This document shows, in pieces, positions 38,512 to 49,023 of a stretch of 64,000 nucleotides of DNA. This DNA is from Avibacterium avium. Its GTDB lineage: Bacteria > Pseudomonadota > Gammaproteobacteria > Enterobacterales > Pasteurellaceae. The position numbers were made by a program, and so were the translations under genes. The notes below the pieces were generated by a model. That model was not told the origin of the DNA and did no database searches. It saw only the letters and a program-made list of their open reading frames with translations. The DNA lies in NCBI RefSeq assembly GCF_900454535.1, contig NZ_UGSP01000001.1:166501-230500 (forward strand), given 5' to 3'. The number at the start of each line of letters is the position of its first letter. Within the stretch, counting starts at the first letter, position 1.

Positions 38512-38964
38512 TTATGCCTTATTTGCTAAATATTGTCGTGCATAATGGAAAGCAAATTCATAGCCTTGCGCACCTAATCCACAAATTACCCCCTCTGCCA
38601 CATCGCTAAAGTAAGAATGATGGCGGAATGACTCACGCTTATGCACGTTGGACAAATGCACTTCCACAAAGGGAATTGCCACGGCTAGCAAGGCATCACG
38701 CAAGGCAACGCTGGTGTGCGTATAAGCCGCGGGATTAATAATAATGAAATCAACTTGTTGAAAACTTTGATGAATTTTCTCGATCAATTTTTCTTCACTG
38801 TTCGCTTGGAAGCAAGTGAGTTCAATCTGATGTTCATTTGCAAGCTGTTGCATTCGTTGCTCAATGGTACTTAAAGACAACGTGCCATAATGCTTTGGCT
38901 CACGTTTGCCTAGCATATTCAAATTCGGGCCATTAAGTAACAAAATTCGTGCAGATGCTGACAT
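38512..38964 (-). CDS. aroQ: 3-Dehydroquinate dehydratase, type II
   Basis: Third step of the shikimate pathway. 150 residues, as usual for the dodecameric type II enzyme. Visible: [18 protein letters not shown] with the catalytic Tyr, [16 protein letters not shown] and [14 protein letters not shown] with the catalytic His region. aroQ-accB-accC order is conserved in gammaproteobacteria. Confidence 0.95.
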   Translation of the reverse strand: MSASARILLLNGPNLNMLGKREPKHYGTLSLSTIEQRMQQLANEHQIELTCFQANSEEKLIEKIHQSFQQVDFIIINPAAYTHTSVALRDALLAVAIPFVEVHLSNVHKRESFRHHSYFSDVAEGVICGLGAQGYEFAFHYARQYLANKA

Positions 38965-39053
38965 AATTAATCCTTTTCCCTTTAATTTGTTGCATTATAA
39001 TGATTTTTCTAAAAATTGCCGTTGCCTTATGGCTGGTCGAACCAATGCAAATT

Positions 39054-40046
39054 TTAATCCATATTCACTTTGACGATATTTTCGCTGTTCAGTTCCAATA
39101 ATGGTAACGTTGAGCCTTGCCACGGGCGAACAAGCTGATATTGCATAAGATCTAGCGTATCCAAGCCCGGCGTGGTATCTGGCGTGTAACGCTGTGCAAT
39201 GCGAGCCAGTTGCGTTAAACCAAAACTGCTTTCTAAAGATGAGCTGATCACCGCCATAATGCCTTGTTGATGGGCCTTCTCAATCAGTTCAACGCAACGT
39301 GCAAGACTGCCCACTAGGGTCGGCTTGATGATGATCGCCGCTAAGTGCGGTTCTTTTTTCACTTGAAAATTTGGCTCGCGCACACTTTCGTCCCACGCGA
39401 TAGCAATGCCTGTTTCAGCGGCGAACTGACGGCTTTCTTCAGGGGTTTTGCAAGGCTCTTCCAAAAATTGAATACGCCCACGATGTTCAGGTTTAATATA
39501 TTTGGCAAACAGCTGCGCTTTCGCTGGCGTCCACGCACGATTGGCATCTAAACGTAATTTAAGATCAGGAATGGCTTCCAAAAACATATCGGCGATTAAA
39601 CCATCACGATTGGCTTCGTATAAGCCTACTTTGATTTTCGCTACTTTTTCCCCTTCGAGCTGATCTAGCTCTGCATAAAGCTCATCAGGATCGCCATAGC
39701 AAAGGGGCGCAGTGCGGTAATTTCCTTGCTCCGGCAATTCGCCTTTCATTTCTGCCAAAGCACAACTTAGCCCAAACGCCACGGAAGGATACAACCCCTC
39801 CAAGGACAATTTTCGATTTTGACTGCGTGCCACATCCCAATCTTTCAGCCACTGCTTGGCTTGGGCTTCCGCCTGCTCAAGGGTTTCTTGGCTAAATTCA
39901 GGCAGTGGAGCAATTTCCCCCCAACCCTCGTGTTCACCACAACGAATTTGCACCAACAACCCCTCACGCAATTTCAAAAAGCGATTGCGTAACACCACTT
40001 GCGAATCCATTGGGATTTGATAACGATAAAGTTGATAAGAACGCAT
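39054..40046 (-). CDS. menC: o-Succinylbenzoate synthase
   Basis: Menaquinone pathway enzyme of the enolase superfamily. 330 residues. Catalytic Lys pair region [14 protein letters not shown], metal ligands [17 protein letters not shown] and AWDESVRE, and second Lys in [12 protein letters not shown]. Last gene in a run of five minus-strand genes starting at menB. Confidence 0.93.
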   Translation of the reverse strand: MRSYQLYRYQIPMDSQVVLRNRFLKLREGLLVQIRCGEHEGWGEIAPLPEFSQETLEQAEAQAKQWLKDWDVARSQNRKLSLEGLYPSVAFGLSCALAEMKGELPEQGNYRTAPLCYGDPDELYAELDQLEGEKVAKIKVGLYEANRDGLIADMFLEAIPDLKLRLDANRAWTPAKAQLFAKYIKPEHRGRIQFLEEPCKTPEESRQFAAETGIAIAWDESVREPNFQVKKEPHLAAIIIKPTLVGSLARCVELIEKAHQQGIMAVISSSLESSFGLTQLARIAQRYTPDTTPGLDTLDLMQYQLVRPWQGSTLPLLELNSENIVKVNMD

Positions 40047-40058
40047 ATTTTCTCCTTT

Positions 40059-40514
40059 TTATTCCTTAACTTTGTGCGCTGACTTCGCAATCCAAAAACA
40101 AATTAAACAAATGATCCCTAGCATTACAGACAAGAATGTCCCCGTAAGCAAGGTCGCAAGCAAACTGTGTAAAAAGAGCGATATATTTCTGCCAAATAAA
40201 ACTTCCAATAAACTCAATGCAAAAAAGCCACAGAAGAACTCGATAGAAAAATGCAACAAAATCGAAATTTGAAAACATCCCCGAATAATGCCACTTTGTC
40301 GCAACGCATTACGCCATAAATGTTTATGCATTGCCCACAATTTGTAATCAATAAAGCTATAAAAGGCAATGAAGAAGCCAATGCCCACGATCATTCCTAA
40401 TATAGAAAGAACATTACTGGACACCATTAGTCCAAAGGCAAAACATAACGCCGCATTAAATAACACCACCGCCGTCCAAAATAGAATGATTTTTTTGAGA
40501 GAGATTTCTTGCAT
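40059..40514 (-). CDS. Unrecognised four-helix membrane protein
   Basis: 151 residues with four predicted membrane segments (about 8-28, 33-53, 82-108, 115-142) and a short cationic C-terminus. I do not recognise the family. It overlaps the stop of the nucleotidyltransferase gene by 1 bp (TAATG) and ends 12 bp before menC, so it is translationally tied to the HEPN/MNT pair. An SD-like sequence lies inside the upstream gene's end. Any role, such as an effector or anchor for the pair, would be speculation. Confidence 0.7.
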   Translation of the reverse strand: MQEISLKKIILFWTAVVLFNAALCFAFGLMVSSNVLSILGMIVGIGFFIAFYSFIDYKLWAMHKHLWRNALRQSGIIRGCFQISILLHFSIEFFCGFFALSLLEVLFGRNISLFLHSLLATLLTGTFLSVMLGIICLICFWIAKSAHKVKE

Positions 40515-40834
40515 TATTTTTTCACCTGTTTTTGATAAAGCACTTGCCCCACTTGCTGAATATGTTTGAGCAACTCTGAGTGGGTAATCTGTGAATAAAT
40601 GGACAAATCGACCAAATAAGGAATATCTGAATCTTGTAATTCACCAAATAAACGATTCAAAGTTTCTGGGCTAATTTGTTCGCCCACCAAGGTTAAATCA
40701 ATATCAGAACCTGCGCGATGCGTGCCTTTTGCTCTTGAGCCATAAATAATCACTTGCTCAATCTCAGGATAAGCTTGAAATAATGCCGTCAAACGAGATA
40801 GTGTTCGCTCGGTTAAGCCAAATTTTCCTGGCAT
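40514..40834 (-). CDS. MNT-type nucleotidyltransferase (HI0073-like)
   Basis: 106 residues, a minimal nucleotidyltransferase. The signature GSRAKGTHRAGSDIDLTLVG spans the GS motif and the two metal-binding Asp. In HEPN/MNT modules this protein is the antitoxin that adenylylates the HEPN partner. It overlaps the HEPN gene by 22 bp. Family known from H. influenzae HI0073. Confidence 0.88.
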   Translation of the reverse strand: MPGKFGLTERTLSRLTALFQAYPEIEQVIIYGSRAKGTHRAGSDIDLTLVGEQISPETLNRLFGELQDSDIPYLVDLSIYSQITHSELLKHIQQVGQVLYQKQVKK

Positions 40835-41226
40835 AGCGCTACCATTTTTCCTTCAAATTGACCAAAGAGCGGATAATAAGTGCGGTAAATTTTTTCAACA
40901 ATTTGATTAACCGTGCTTTCGTTATAACTATGCACCGATAAAATGCGATCGTCCACCATATCCAACCACGTTTGTCCATCATCAATTAACCCAATATTAA
41001 AGGCTTTACGAATAGCATCGCGACTACCTTGAATATCACTTACGCCTTGGTAATTGAGATAATCTTTCATCACACGCCAAGCTAGCTCGTAATTATATTC
41101 AAAGCACTGCACCAAACCTTGCTGTTCAAACTTGTTTAGCTTAGGTTGTTGGACAAATTCTGTAAGCTGAGTAAAGGCGCGTTGATAATTCTGTAACCGT
41201 TGTTGCCAGCGAATTTCCTGTTTCAT
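40813..41226 (-). CDS. HEPN-domain protein, nucleotidyltransferase partner (HI0074-like)
   Basis: 137 residues, all-helical HEPN protein of the HI0074 family (nucleotidyltransferase substrate-binding protein). FEYNYELAWRVMKDYL is the family signature, and R-x4-H (RILSVH) near residue 97 is the HEPN RNase motif, intact here. With the MNT protein it forms a two-gene toxin-antitoxin-like module. It lies between menB and menC. Confidence 0.86.
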   Translation of the reverse strand: MKQEIRWQQRLQNYQRAFTQLTEFVQQPKLNKFEQQGLVQCFEYNYELAWRVMKDYLNYQGVSDIQGSRDAIRKAFNIGLIDDGQTWLDMVDDRILSVHSYNESTVNQIVEKIYRTYYPLFGQFEGKMVALCQENLA

Positions 41227-41263
41227 TTAATTTCCTTGCCTACTACGGCTAATTAAAGAAAAG

Positions 41264-41302
41264 CAAAGTGCGGTGAAAATGTTGAGATTTTTCACCGCAC
41301 TT
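41264..41302 (-). terminator. paired-USS terminator of menB
   Basis: Two perfect uptake signals inverted, extended stem AAAGTGCGGTGAAAAT/ATTTTTCACCGCACTT with loop GTTGA, just past the menB stop. Predicted to separate menB from the HEPN/MNT genes. Confidence 0.75.
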
Positions 41303-41307
41303 GATGA

Positions 41308-42165
41308 TTATGGATTGCGTTTAAATTTGCTGAAATCTGGCGCACGCTTTTCATTGAAGGCGTTGCGCCCTTCTTGCCCTTCTTCTGTCATATAGAACAG
41401 CATTGTGGCGTTGCCTGCCAGCTCTTGTAAGCCAGCTTGTCCATCACAATCTGCGTTTAATGCGGCTTTTAAGCAACGCAACGCAATCGGGCTGTTACGC
41501 AACATTTCACGACACCAACGCACGGTTTCTTTTTCTAACTCTGCATAAGGCACAACCGTGTTCACTAAGCCCATATCCAAGGCTTCTTGTGCATTATATT
41601 GACGACATAAGAACCAAATTTCACGCGCTTTTTTCTGCCCTACAATGCGTGCCATATAGCTTGCGCCCCAGCCACCATCGAACGATCCCACTTTCGGGCC
41701 TGTTTGACCGAAAATGGCATTTTCCGCCGCAATCGTCAGATCGCAAAGCATATGTAAAACGTGGCCGCCACCGATAGCATAACCTGCCACCATTGCCACC
41801 ACAGGTTTCGGGCAGCTACGAATATCACGCTGAAAATCCAACACGTTTAGATGATGTACGCCAGCGTCATCTTTATAACCACCGTAATCACCACGCACTT
41901 TTTGATCGCCACCTGAGCAGAACGCTTTTTCCCCTTGTCCTGTTAGCACGATCACGCCGATATTTTCGTCAAAACGTGCGTCAGAAAACGCGTTGATCAT
42001 TTCTTTCACGGTTTGTGGACGGAAAGCGTTACGCACTTCTGGGCGGTTAATGGTGATTTTGGCAATGCCATCGGTGGATTTGTGATAAAGAATATCCGTA
42101 TAGCCTTCGCTATGATCAACCCACTCAACAGGGGCATAAAGCACATCATCTTTTGGATTTTGCAT
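41308..42165 (-). CDS. menB: 1,4-Dihydroxy-2-naphthoyl-CoA synthase
   Basis: Crotonase-family ring-closing enzyme of menaquinone synthesis. 285 residues (E. coli 285). Oxyanion and active-site segments [38 protein letters not shown] and [14 protein letters not shown]. menC follows after the HEPN/MNT and membrane protein genes. Confidence 0.97.
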   Translation of the reverse strand: MQNPKDDVLYAPVEWVDHSEGYTDILYHKSTDGIAKITINRPEVRNAFRPQTVKEMINAFSDARFDENIGVIVLTGQGEKAFCSGGDQKVRGDYGGYKDDAGVHHLNVLDFQRDIRSCPKPVVAMVAGYAIGGGHVLHMLCDLTIAAENAIFGQTGPKVGSFDGGWGASYMARIVGQKKAREIWFLCRQYNAQEALDMGLVNTVVPYAELEKETVRWCREMLRNSPIALRCLKAALNADCDGQAGLQELAGNATMLFYMTEEGQEGRNAFNEKRAPDFSKFKRNP

Positions 42166-42245
42166 AATTAATTCCTTCGCTAAATAAATGTGGCTGGCAT
42201 TATAGCTTAATCTGAGAATGACTAAAAGATCGGGGAAGTTTGCAC

Positions 42246-42273
42246 AAAAAAAGCTGGGAATAACCCAGCTTTA
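42246..42273 (-). terminator. terminator of fklB
   Basis: AAAGCTGGG/CCCAGCTTT with a run of seven Ts on the minus strand, 19 bp past the stop. Confidence 0.85.
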
Positions 42274-42291
42274 GTAAAATGAAATGAATAA

Positions 42292-42924
42292 TTAAAGAAT
42301 ATCCAACAATTCCACTTCAAACACTAATGTGCTAAATGGTGGGATTGCTGCACCTGCGCCACGCTCGCCGTAGGCAAGGTTATGTGGAATGGTGAGTTTC
42401 CATTTTGAGCCAACTGGCATCATTGAAAGGGCTTCAACCCAACCAGGGATTACGCCGCTTACAGGGAATTCAGCAGGTTGGCCACGTTGTACGGAGCTGT
42501 CGAATACGGTGCCGTCTGGCAATGTTCCGGTGTAGTGAACGCGTACTTGATCTTGTTTGCTTGGGATTTTGCCGTTACCTTCCACTAACACTTCATATTG
42601 CAAGCCTGAATCTGTTACTTTCACGCCGTCTTTTTTCGCATTTTCTACAAGATAGGCTTTGCCTTCTTCTTCAATTTTTTTGAATTGTGCTTGCGCTGCT
42701 TCTGCGGCTTGTTGTTGCAGTTGTTGTAAGGCTTGACTCACTTCGTTTAAGTCAATTGCTGGCGCATTTTGATTTAACGCATCAAAGATCCCTTTCGCCA
42801 CTGCCTCTGCTTTTACTGCTAATTTGCTATCAACTAATTGCTGACCGATTTGTAAACCGATACCGTAACTGCCTTTGGCAGAAACATCATCTAAAGCGAC
42901 TTGGTTAAAAAATTGTTCTGACAT
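42292..42924 (-). CDS. fklB: FKBP-type peptidyl-prolyl cis-trans isomerase (FKBP22/FklB type)
   Basis: 210 residues without a signal peptide, so cytosolic. N-terminal dimerisation helices ([17 protein letters not shown]; long Gln/Ala-rich helix about 60-90) and C-terminal FKBP domain ([45 protein letters not shown]). Follows psd by 47 bp. Confidence 0.92.
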   Translation of the reverse strand: MSEQFFNQVALDDVSAKGSYGIGLQIGQQLVDSKLAVKAEAVAKGIFDALNQNAPAIDLNEVSQALQQLQQQAAEAAQAQFKKIEEEGKAYLVENAKKDGVKVTDSGLQYEVLVEGNGKIPSKQDQVRVHYTGTLPDGTVFDSSVQRGQPAEFPVSGVIPGWVEALSMMPVGSKWKLTIPHNLAYGERGAGAAIPPFSTLVFEVELLDIL

Positions 42925-42971
42925 TGTTTTTTCCTTCTATTAAAAATAAATGTGTTTGATTAAGCGATTTA

Positions 42972-43862
42972 TTACATCGTGTTTTTATAAGCTAACACTT
43001 CGCCCATATGCACTGGCACATCAACCGCCAACTGTTCTGCCAATTTCACTTGGTTTGGCTGGAATAGATTGATTACCGTAGAACCAAGCTGGAACGCGCC
43101 CATTTCTTGACCTTTGTGTAATTTCACGGCATTTTCACCGCTATATGTCCAGACTTTCACCTCTTTGCTGCGCGGTGGGTTAATCACGCCAGCCCATTGT
43201 GTACTAATGCTCGCTGTGATGGTTGCCCCCACTAAAATTTGTACCATTTGCCCAAATTCCGTATCAAACACGCAGATCACGCGTTCGTTGCGCGCAAATA
43301 AATTGGGAACGTGTTCTGCCAAAAATGGATTAACTGAAAACAGTTCACCCGGTACATAAATCATTTTGCGTAATGTGCCATCACAAGGCATATGGACACG
43401 ATGGTAATCTCTCGGTGAAAGGTATATTGTGGCGAATTCACCATTTTTAAAGGCCTCAACCAATTCTTTATCATTGGCAAGCAGATCAGCAAGGCTAAAA
43501 TCGTGTCCTTTGGCTTGTAATAAACGATCTTCATCAATATGCCCGAGCTGGCTCACGCGGCCATCTGCAGGTAAACAAAGTGAGGTAGGATTTTCATCAA
43601 TTTTTCTCGCCCCTTCCGCTAAAGGACGGATAAAAAATTCATTAAAGGTCGCATAATCATTAAAATTTGGTTTAAGCGCTTCTTGCATATTGACTTGGTA
43701 TTTTTTCGCAAATAATTTAATCACTAAATGGGTTAGCGCGCCCCAACTCTGCTTTGCAAACCAACCTGCAAGCTGGGTTAAATAAAGTTGCGGCATTACA
43801 TATTGAAAGGCCACTTTTACACGTTGCCAATACGTTAAAGGCATTTGCGTTTTTAATGTCAT
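42972..43862 (-). CDS. psd: Phosphatidylserine decarboxylase proenzyme
   Basis: Makes phosphatidylethanolamine at the inner membrane. 296 residues. The LGST motif ([11 protein letters not shown] near residue 256) is the self-cleavage site producing the pyruvoyl group. [15 protein letters not shown] carries the conserved His. Confidence 0.95.
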   Translation of the reverse strand: MTLKTQMPLTYWQRVKVAFQYVMPQLYLTQLAGWFAKQSWGALTHLVIKLFAKKYQVNMQEALKPNFNDYATFNEFFIRPLAEGARKIDENPTSLCLPADGRVSQLGHIDEDRLLQAKGHDFSLADLLANDKELVEAFKNGEFATIYLSPRDYHRVHMPCDGTLRKMIYVPGELFSVNPFLAEHVPNLFARNERVICVFDTEFGQMVQILVGATITASISTQWAGVINPPRSKEVKVWTYSGENAVKLHKGQEMGAFQLGSTVINLFQPNQVKLAEQLAVDVPVHMGEVLAYKNTM

Positions 43863-44008
43863 AAGGTTTTCCTTTGTTAAAATGGAAGGGCGATTATATC
43901 AACTTATCCTACTTGTGCAACGATATGCGGATTTTGCCTTGATTTATCACAGGAATGGGGGTAGTGTTCACAAATCTTAAATTTTATTATATTTTCTCGA
44001 TTGACGCT

Positions 44009-44298
44009 CCATCGGGTTCCCTTCAGTCTTGCCCGAATGGAAGTTAAATTTTTAGGCGAAAAAAATTGTAATTTTGTGTAGCGAAGCGAAACAAAATCTC
44101 TTTTTTCGCCGTATAAAAAATTTAACTGGAATGAGGACAAAAAGCATAGCTTTTTGAGCGTTGCGTTAGCAACGACCCAATAGGGTGAGCAAGTGAACAA
44201 GGTGAACTTGCGAATAATAGCAAGACTGCAGGGTGTGCTTTCTTTTGCCTACTTTGCTTTGCACAAGCAAAGAAAAGTAGGTCGCCCTTTTAGGGCGA
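44009..44298. repeat. hairpin-rich noncoding element upstream of bioA
   Basis: Within the 493-bp psd-bioA gap there are at least seven separate inverted repeats in a row: CCATcGGG/CCCGaATGG (44009-44040); a nested 84-bp dyad with arms GTTAAATTTTT/AAAAATTTAAC, GGCGAAAAAA/TTTTTTCGCC and ATTTTGT/ACAAAAT (44043-44126); AAAAAGC/GCTTTTT (44139-44155); CGTTGC/GCAACG (44159-44174); GCAAGT/ACTTGC (44189-44211); a 15-bp near-perfect dyad CCTACTTTGCTTTGC/GCAAAGAAAAGTAGG (44248-44281); TCGCCCT/AGGGCGA (44282-44298). The last two resemble a repeat sequence common in gammaproteobacterial intergenic regions. The minus-strand ORF across it (43904-44200) has no coding features. Confidence 0.75.
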
Positions 44299-44355
44299 AA
44301 CCTAAAGACGCTCAAATGTTCCGATTAAAATAACAAAATTAAAGGAAGAGCAAAA

Positions 44356-45645
44356 ATGCAAGAACAATCCCTCCTTAATATCGATAAAAACCACATCTGG
44401 CACCCTTATTCACGCATTAACAGTGATGCGCCGATGTTTGCGGTGGAACGTGCGGACGGGGTGGAAATCACGTTGAAAAATGGCAAGCGGCTGATTGATG
44501 GAATGTCTTCTTGGTGGGCAGCGTTGCACGGTTATAATCACCCGAAATTGAACCAAGCGGCGAAAGATCAGTTGGAAAAAATGAGCCATATTATGTTCGG
44601 TGGATTTACCCACGATCCCGCTGGTGAGCTTGCCCAGCGTTTGGTGCGATTATTGCCTGCGGGCTTGGATAAAATTTTCTTTGCCGATAGTGGCTCGGTG
44701 GCGGTGGAAGTGGCGATGAAAATGGCGGTGCAATATCAGCAAGCCAAAGGTGAAAGCCAGCGTTACAAATTCGCCACTATTCGTTCAGGCTATCACGGCG
44801 ACACCTGGCACGCGATGTCCGTGTGCGATCCGATTACCGGAATGCACAGCCTGTTTGCCAAAGGCCTGCCCGTGCAATATTTTTTACCGCAACCGAAAAC
44901 CACCTTTGACGGACAATGGCAAGAGGCGGATATTCAGCCGCTCAAAGATTTGCTGGCAGAAAAGAGCGGTGAAATTGCTGCCTTAATTTTAGAGCCGATT
45001 GTACAAGGTGCGGGGGGAATGTATTTTTATTCGCCGACCTATTTAGAAAAAGCGCGCGCCTTGTGTGATGAATATGGTGTCTTGCTGATTTTTGATGAAA
45101 TCGCCACGGGATTTGGGCGCACAGGCAAACTGTTTGCCACAGAATATACCAATATCAAGCCAGATATTATCTGTTTAGGCAAAGCTCTCACAGGCGGTTA
45201 TTTAACCCTTTCTGCCACCGTTACCAACGCTCACATAGCAGAAACCATTTGTAACGGCGAGGCAAAATGTTTTATGCACGGACCTACGTTTATGGGCAAC
45301 CCGCTGGCTTGTGCCATTGCCTGTGCGTCCATTGATCTTCTGTTAGAAAGTGATTGGCAAGGCAATGTGCAACGCATTGAGCAACAATTAAAAATGGAAC
45401 TTGCCCCTGCAAAATCCTTCAAGGCGGTGAAAGAGGTGCGTGTGCTGGGGGCGATTGGCGTGTTAGAAATGAAAGCCCCCGTGGATTTGAATATTTTACA
45501 ACCAAACTTTGTCGAAAAAGGCATTTGGCTACGCCCTTTCGGCCATTTGGTGTATATTATGCCTCCTTTTATTATTTCGGCAACCCAGCTCAGCCAGCTC
45601 ACGCAAGGCTTATTGGCAGTACTCAAAGAGGTTTACAATGAATAA
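44356..45645 (+). CDS. bioA: Adenosylmethionine-8-amino-7-oxononanoate aminotransferase
   Basis: PLP aminotransferase making DAPA in biotin synthesis, with SAM as amino donor. 429 residues (E. coli 429). [30 protein letters not shown], and the PLP lysine in [10 protein letters not shown]. Its end overlaps bioF by 8 bp. First gene of the operon; no BirA operator was recognised upstream. Confidence 0.96.
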   Translation: MQEQSLLNIDKNHIWHPYSRINSDAPMFAVERADGVEITLKNGKRLIDGMSSWWAALHGYNHPKLNQAAKDQLEKMSHIMFGGFTHDPAGELAQRLVRLLPAGLDKIFFADSGSVAVEVAMKMAVQYQQAKGESQRYKFATIRSGYHGDTWHAMSVCDPITGMHSLFAKGLPVQYFLPQPKTTFDGQWQEADIQPLKDLLAEKSGEIAALILEPIVQGAGGMYFYSPTYLEKARALCDEYGVLLIFDEIATGFGRTGKLFATEYTNIKPDIICLGKALTGGYLTLSATVTNAHIAETICNGEAKCFMHGPTFMGNPLACAIACASIDLLLESDWQGNVQRIEQQLKMELAPAKSFKAVKEVRVLGAIGVLEMKAPVDLNILQPNFVEKGIWLRPFGHLVYIMPPFIISATQLSQLTQGLLAVLKEVYNE

Positions 45646-46822
45646 TCATCTCGCTGATTTTGCACAAACACTGGCAGAACTTAAAGCTCAAGGGCAGTTT
45701 CGTCAGCTTCCCCAGTTAGATCATCAAGGCAAGATGATCGTCAAAGACGGACGTACAATGCTCAATATGTCCTCTAATGATTATTTAGGTCTTGCCAATG
45801 ATGACGCATTGAAAAGCGAATTTTTAAAAAACTATGGCGAAAACCTACCGCACTTTACTTCCTCTTCCTCAAGGTTACTCACGGGATCTTTCGCCATTTA
45901 CGAACAGCTCGAAAGCCTAATGGCAAGCCGATTTGAATGCGAGGCGTGCTTGCTGTTTAATAGTGGCTATCACGCCAACATCGGTATTTTGCCCGCGGTG
46001 GCAAATAAGAAAACCCTGATCGTGGCGGATAAATTGGTTCACGCCAGTATCATTGATGGCATTCGTTTGAGCGAGGCAGATTTCGTGCGCTATCGGCATA
46101 ATGATCTCAATCATTTAGAAAGCCTACTCAGCAAGCACCAAAACCAGTATCAACGAATGATCATCGTAACCGAAAGCCTATTTAGTATGGACGGTGATAT
46201 AGCAGATTTGCCACAATTAGTGGCGCTTAAACAACGCTTTGGTAACGTGTTGCTCTATGTGGACGAAGCCCACGCCATCGGCGCTTATGGAAAAACAGGA
46301 CTAGGCATTGCGGAACAGCAAGGTTGCCTGCAAGACATTGATTTTCTAGTAGGCACCTTTGGCAAAGCCTTGGCATCAATGGGCGCTTATGTGGTGTGCG
46401 ATCAGCTCATTAAAGATTATTTAATTAATAAAATGCGACCGCTGATTTTTTCTACCGCGCTGCCGCCATTGTGTGTGGCGTGGACCGCATTTCTGTTTGA
46501 AAAACTCCCGCACTTTGCCGCGCGCCGCCAACATTTACATCAGCTAAGCGAAAAAGTGCGGTGCTTTTTTCGCGAGAATTTAGCCCAATCAATTCTGAGC
46601 GAAAGCGGTATTATTCCTTATATTATCGGTGATAATCAAAAAACCGTGGCAACAGCGCTTGCCTTACAGCAACAAGGCTATTATTGTTTGCCGATCCGTC
46701 CGCCTACGGTACCAAAAGGCACATCACGCATTCGCGTTTCTTTAACAGCGGATATGACAGAGCAAGAAGTGGACGCTTTTCTCACAACCTTAATGGAATT
46801 TGAGCAACAACAATGCAAATAG
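45638..46822 (+). CDS. bioF: 8-Amino-7-oxononanoate synthase
   Basis: PLP enzyme joining pimeloyl-ACP and alanine. 394 residues (E. coli 384). [36 protein letters not shown] and the PLP lysine in [15 protein letters not shown]. The open frame extends 43 codons into bioA, but the ATG at 45638, coupled to the bioA end, fits the family. bioG overlaps its end by 10 bp. Confidence 0.95.
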   Translation: MNNHLADFAQTLAELKAQGQFRQLPQLDHQGKMIVKDGRTMLNMSSNDYLGLANDDALKSEFLKNYGENLPHFTSSSSRLLTGSFAIYEQLESLMASRFECEACLLFNSGYHANIGILPAVANKKTLIVADKLVHASIIDGIRLSEADFVRYRHNDLNHLESLLSKHQNQYQRMIIVTESLFSMDGDIADLPQLVALKQRFGNVLLYVDEAHAIGAYGKTGLGIAEQQGCLQDIDFLVGTFGKALASMGAYVVCDQLIKDYLINKMRPLIFSTALPPLCVAWTAFLFEKLPHFAARRQHLHQLSEKVRCFFRENLAQSILSESGIIPYIIGDNQKTVATALALQQQGYYCLPIRPPTVPKGTSRIRVSLTADMTEQEVDAFLTTLMEFEQQQCK

Positions 46823-47520
46823 AATTAATCAAGCGCGCAGATAATAATCCAAATTTAATCATTTATTTTGCGGGCTGGGGAACGCCAGCCAGTGCGGTTT
46901 CTCACTTAGCGTTACCAGAAAACACCGATTTATTGCTGTGCTATGACTATCAAGATCTGGCATTGAATGTGGATCTTTCCCCTTATTCGCAGATCCGTGT
47001 GGTGGCTTGGTCAATGGGCGTGTGGGTGGCAAATCAGATACTTGGGCAAACGCCTCTTGTTAGCGCGACTGCCATTAACGGCACAGGCAAGCCTTGTGAT
47101 GATGCAATGGGCATTCCGCAAGCGGTATTTATCGGCACGCTAGAACAGCTAGATGAACGCAATTTAGCCAAATTTCAACGCAGAATGTGCGGTGATAGCA
47201 CCACGTTCGCACAATATAACCAATTAGTAGGGCAACGTAATTGGCAGCAAGTGCGGTCAGAATTAGGCGAACTTTATCAATCTATTCAGCAAAATAATGG
47301 AAAATCGCTGAACTGGACAAAAGCTATTGTAGGGGAGAAAGATCGCATTTTCCCTAGCCAAAATCAGCTTAACTTTTGGCAAACTTATGCAGCGGTGCAA
47401 AAGCAAAGTGTGGCACAAAAACAAAGTGCGGTGCAAAATGGCACAGAATTTGTCTTACAGACAATGCCATTAGCGCACTATCCTTTTGCACAATTTCACG
47501 CGTGGGCTGAGTTATTTTAA
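46813..47520 (+). CDS. bioG: Pimeloyl-ACP methyl ester esterase BioG
   Basis: DUF452-family alpha/beta hydrolase that removes the methyl group placed by BioC; it replaces E. coli BioH. 235 residues, with IYFAGWGTP near the start, nucleophile Ser in AWSMGVWVA and the likely catalytic His in MPLAHYPF. Its TAA overlaps the bioC ATG by 1 bp. Confidence 0.93.
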   Translation: MQIELIKRADNNPNLIIYFAGWGTPASAVSHLALPENTDLLLCYDYQDLALNVDLSPYSQIRVVAWSMGVWVANQILGQTPLVSATAINGTGKPCDDAMGIPQAVFIGTLEQLDERNLAKFQRRMCGDSTTFAQYNQLVGQRNWQQVRSELGELYQSIQQNNGKSLNWTKAIVGEKDRIFPSQNQLNFWQTYAAVQKQSVAQKQSAVQNGTEFVLQTMPLAHYPFAQFHAWAELF

Positions 47521-48278
47521 TGAAGTCGGTAGATAAATCTCGCGTTGCGCAATGCTTTAGCCAAGCCTTACAGAGCTACGACAATCAAGCACAAGCGCAG
47601 CAGCAAATTAATCAGCAACTGTTACAGCTGTTATTGCAAACGGGCAGAACGGCTTTTTCACAAGTGCTGGAAATTGGTTGTGGCACGGGGCATTTTAGCC
47701 AACTTTTAGCGCAACATTTACAAGTGAAATCTTGGGCATTTAACGATTTATGCGATGTGAAAAGCCAACTTAACGCCCTATTTCCACAAGAGAATGTTGT
47801 TTTTTATCAAGGCGATGGGGAAAACTATCCGTTTCCTGCGCATTATGATCTCATCGCTTCCGCTTCTGCGGTGCAGTGGTTTGCTGATCCGCACGGTTTC
47901 GTCAATAAATGTGCCGATTTATTGCGTGAAAATGGCATCTTGCTGATTAGCACTTTTGCTCCACAAAATTTAGCAGAAATTCGTGCGTTAACGGGAATTG
48001 GCTTGGATTATCCTGATTTGGCTCAATGGCAACAATGGCTGAGTGAAAGATTTGAGATCAAAGCCTTATTTGAACAAGCGATGCCGCTGTATTTTTCTAA
48101 TCCGTTGGCGGTGTTGCAACATCTCAAAGCCACTGGCGTTACTGCCACAGGGCAAGGGCGTTGGACAAAGGGACGATTGCAACAATTTATTGCAGATTAC
48201 AAAGCGCAATATGAAAATCCGCAAGGACAAGTGCGGTTGAATTATCAGCCACTTTTTATTTTGGCGCAAAAATTATAG
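47520..48278 (+). CDS. bioC: Malonyl-ACP O-methyltransferase BioC
   Basis: SAM-dependent methyltransferase that starts pimeloyl synthesis by masking malonyl-ACP. 252 residues. KSRVAQCFSQALQSYDNQAQ, SAM motif VLEIGCGTGHFSQLL and ASASAVQWFADP. Fourth gene in bioA-F-G-C-D. Confidence 0.94.
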   Translation: MKSVDKSRVAQCFSQALQSYDNQAQAQQQINQQLLQLLLQTGRTAFSQVLEIGCGTGHFSQLLAQHLQVKSWAFNDLCDVKSQLNALFPQENVVFYQGDGENYPFPAHYDLIASASAVQWFADPHGFVNKCADLLRENGILLISTFAPQNLAEIRALTGIGLDYPDLAQWQQWLSERFEIKALFEQAMPLYFSNPLAVLQHLKATGVTATGQGRWTKGRLQQFIADYKAQYENPQGQVRLNYQPLFILAQKL

Positions 48279-48292
48279 CAAGGGGAAACAAA

Positions 48293-48940
48293 ATGACAGG
48301 GCAAGTGATCTTTATTTCGGGCATTGACACCGATGTAGGAAAAACCATCGCCACAGGCTGGTATGGGAAAAAACTTGCGCAACAAGGTTTTTCGGTCATT
48401 ACGCAAAAAATGATCCAAACAGGCTGCGAAGAAATTTCTGAAGACATTGTGCAACACCGCAAATTGCAAGGTATTGAGCTATTGCCCGAAGATCAGCAAG
48501 GACTAACCTGCCCTTATTTATTTTCTTACCCTTGTTCTCCGCATCTCGCCGCACGCCTAGAAAATCGTGAAATTTGCACCGCACTTATCCGCCAAGCAAC
48601 AGACAAGCTGGCCGCGCGTTATGATTATGTGCTATTGGAAGGCGCAGGCGGCTTGTGCGTGCCTTATGATGAACAGCACACCACCTTAGATTATGTGGCC
48701 GCGCAAGGCTATCCTATGATTTTAGTAACCTCAGGAAAACTGGGCAGTATTAATCACACCTTGCTTAGTTTGTTAGCCTGCAAGCAGTATCATATTGAAT
48801 TAAAAGGATTAATTTATAATCGCTATCCCTTAGGCGATGAAACCATCAATGATGAAACGACGCGTTATTTGGAAAATTATTTGCACCAACATTTTCCTCA
48901 AGCAGAATTTTTCCGTTTAGAAAAACAAGATCAAATTTAA
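48293..48940 (+). CDS. bioD: Dethiobiotin synthetase
   Basis: ATP-dependent ring closure of DAPA with CO2. 215 residues. P-loop GIDTDVGKTIATG at the start, LLEGAGGLCVPYDE, and LVTSGKLGSINHTL. AGGGG precedes the ATG. bioB, the final step, is not in the window. Confidence 0.95.
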   Translation: MTGQVIFISGIDTDVGKTIATGWYGKKLAQQGFSVITQKMIQTGCEEISEDIVQHRKLQGIELLPEDQQGLTCPYLFSYPCSPHLAARLENREICTALIRQATDKLAARYDYVLLEGAGGLCVPYDEQHTTLDYVAAQGYPMILVTSGKLGSINHTLLSLLACKQYHIELKGLIYNRYPLGDETINDETTRYLENYLHQHFPQAEFFRLEKQDQI

Positions 48941-48985
48941 GAAAAAGGAAATTCGCACTTTTCGCATAAAAAATCATAATTTCCT

Positions 48986-49014
48986 TTGACTAATTGAACA
49001 TCAAAAGGTAATAT
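48986..49014 (+). promoter_or_regulatory. predicted yceD-rpmF-plsX promoter
   Basis: TTGACT (48986-48991), exactly 17 nt, TAATAT (49009-49014). The predicted start of transcription at about 49021 lies only a few nt before the yceD ATG at 49024. Confidence 0.65.
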
Positions 49015-49023
49015 GCACGCCCT

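Noticed and set aside
43904-44200. 98-codon minus-strand ORF in the psd-bioA gap
   Set aside because: Lies across nested inverted repeats, with low-complexity composition; better explained as a structured repeat.
44299-44355. BirA operator upstream of bioA
   Set aside because: No TTGTAAACC/GGTTTACAA-like dyad found near the start.
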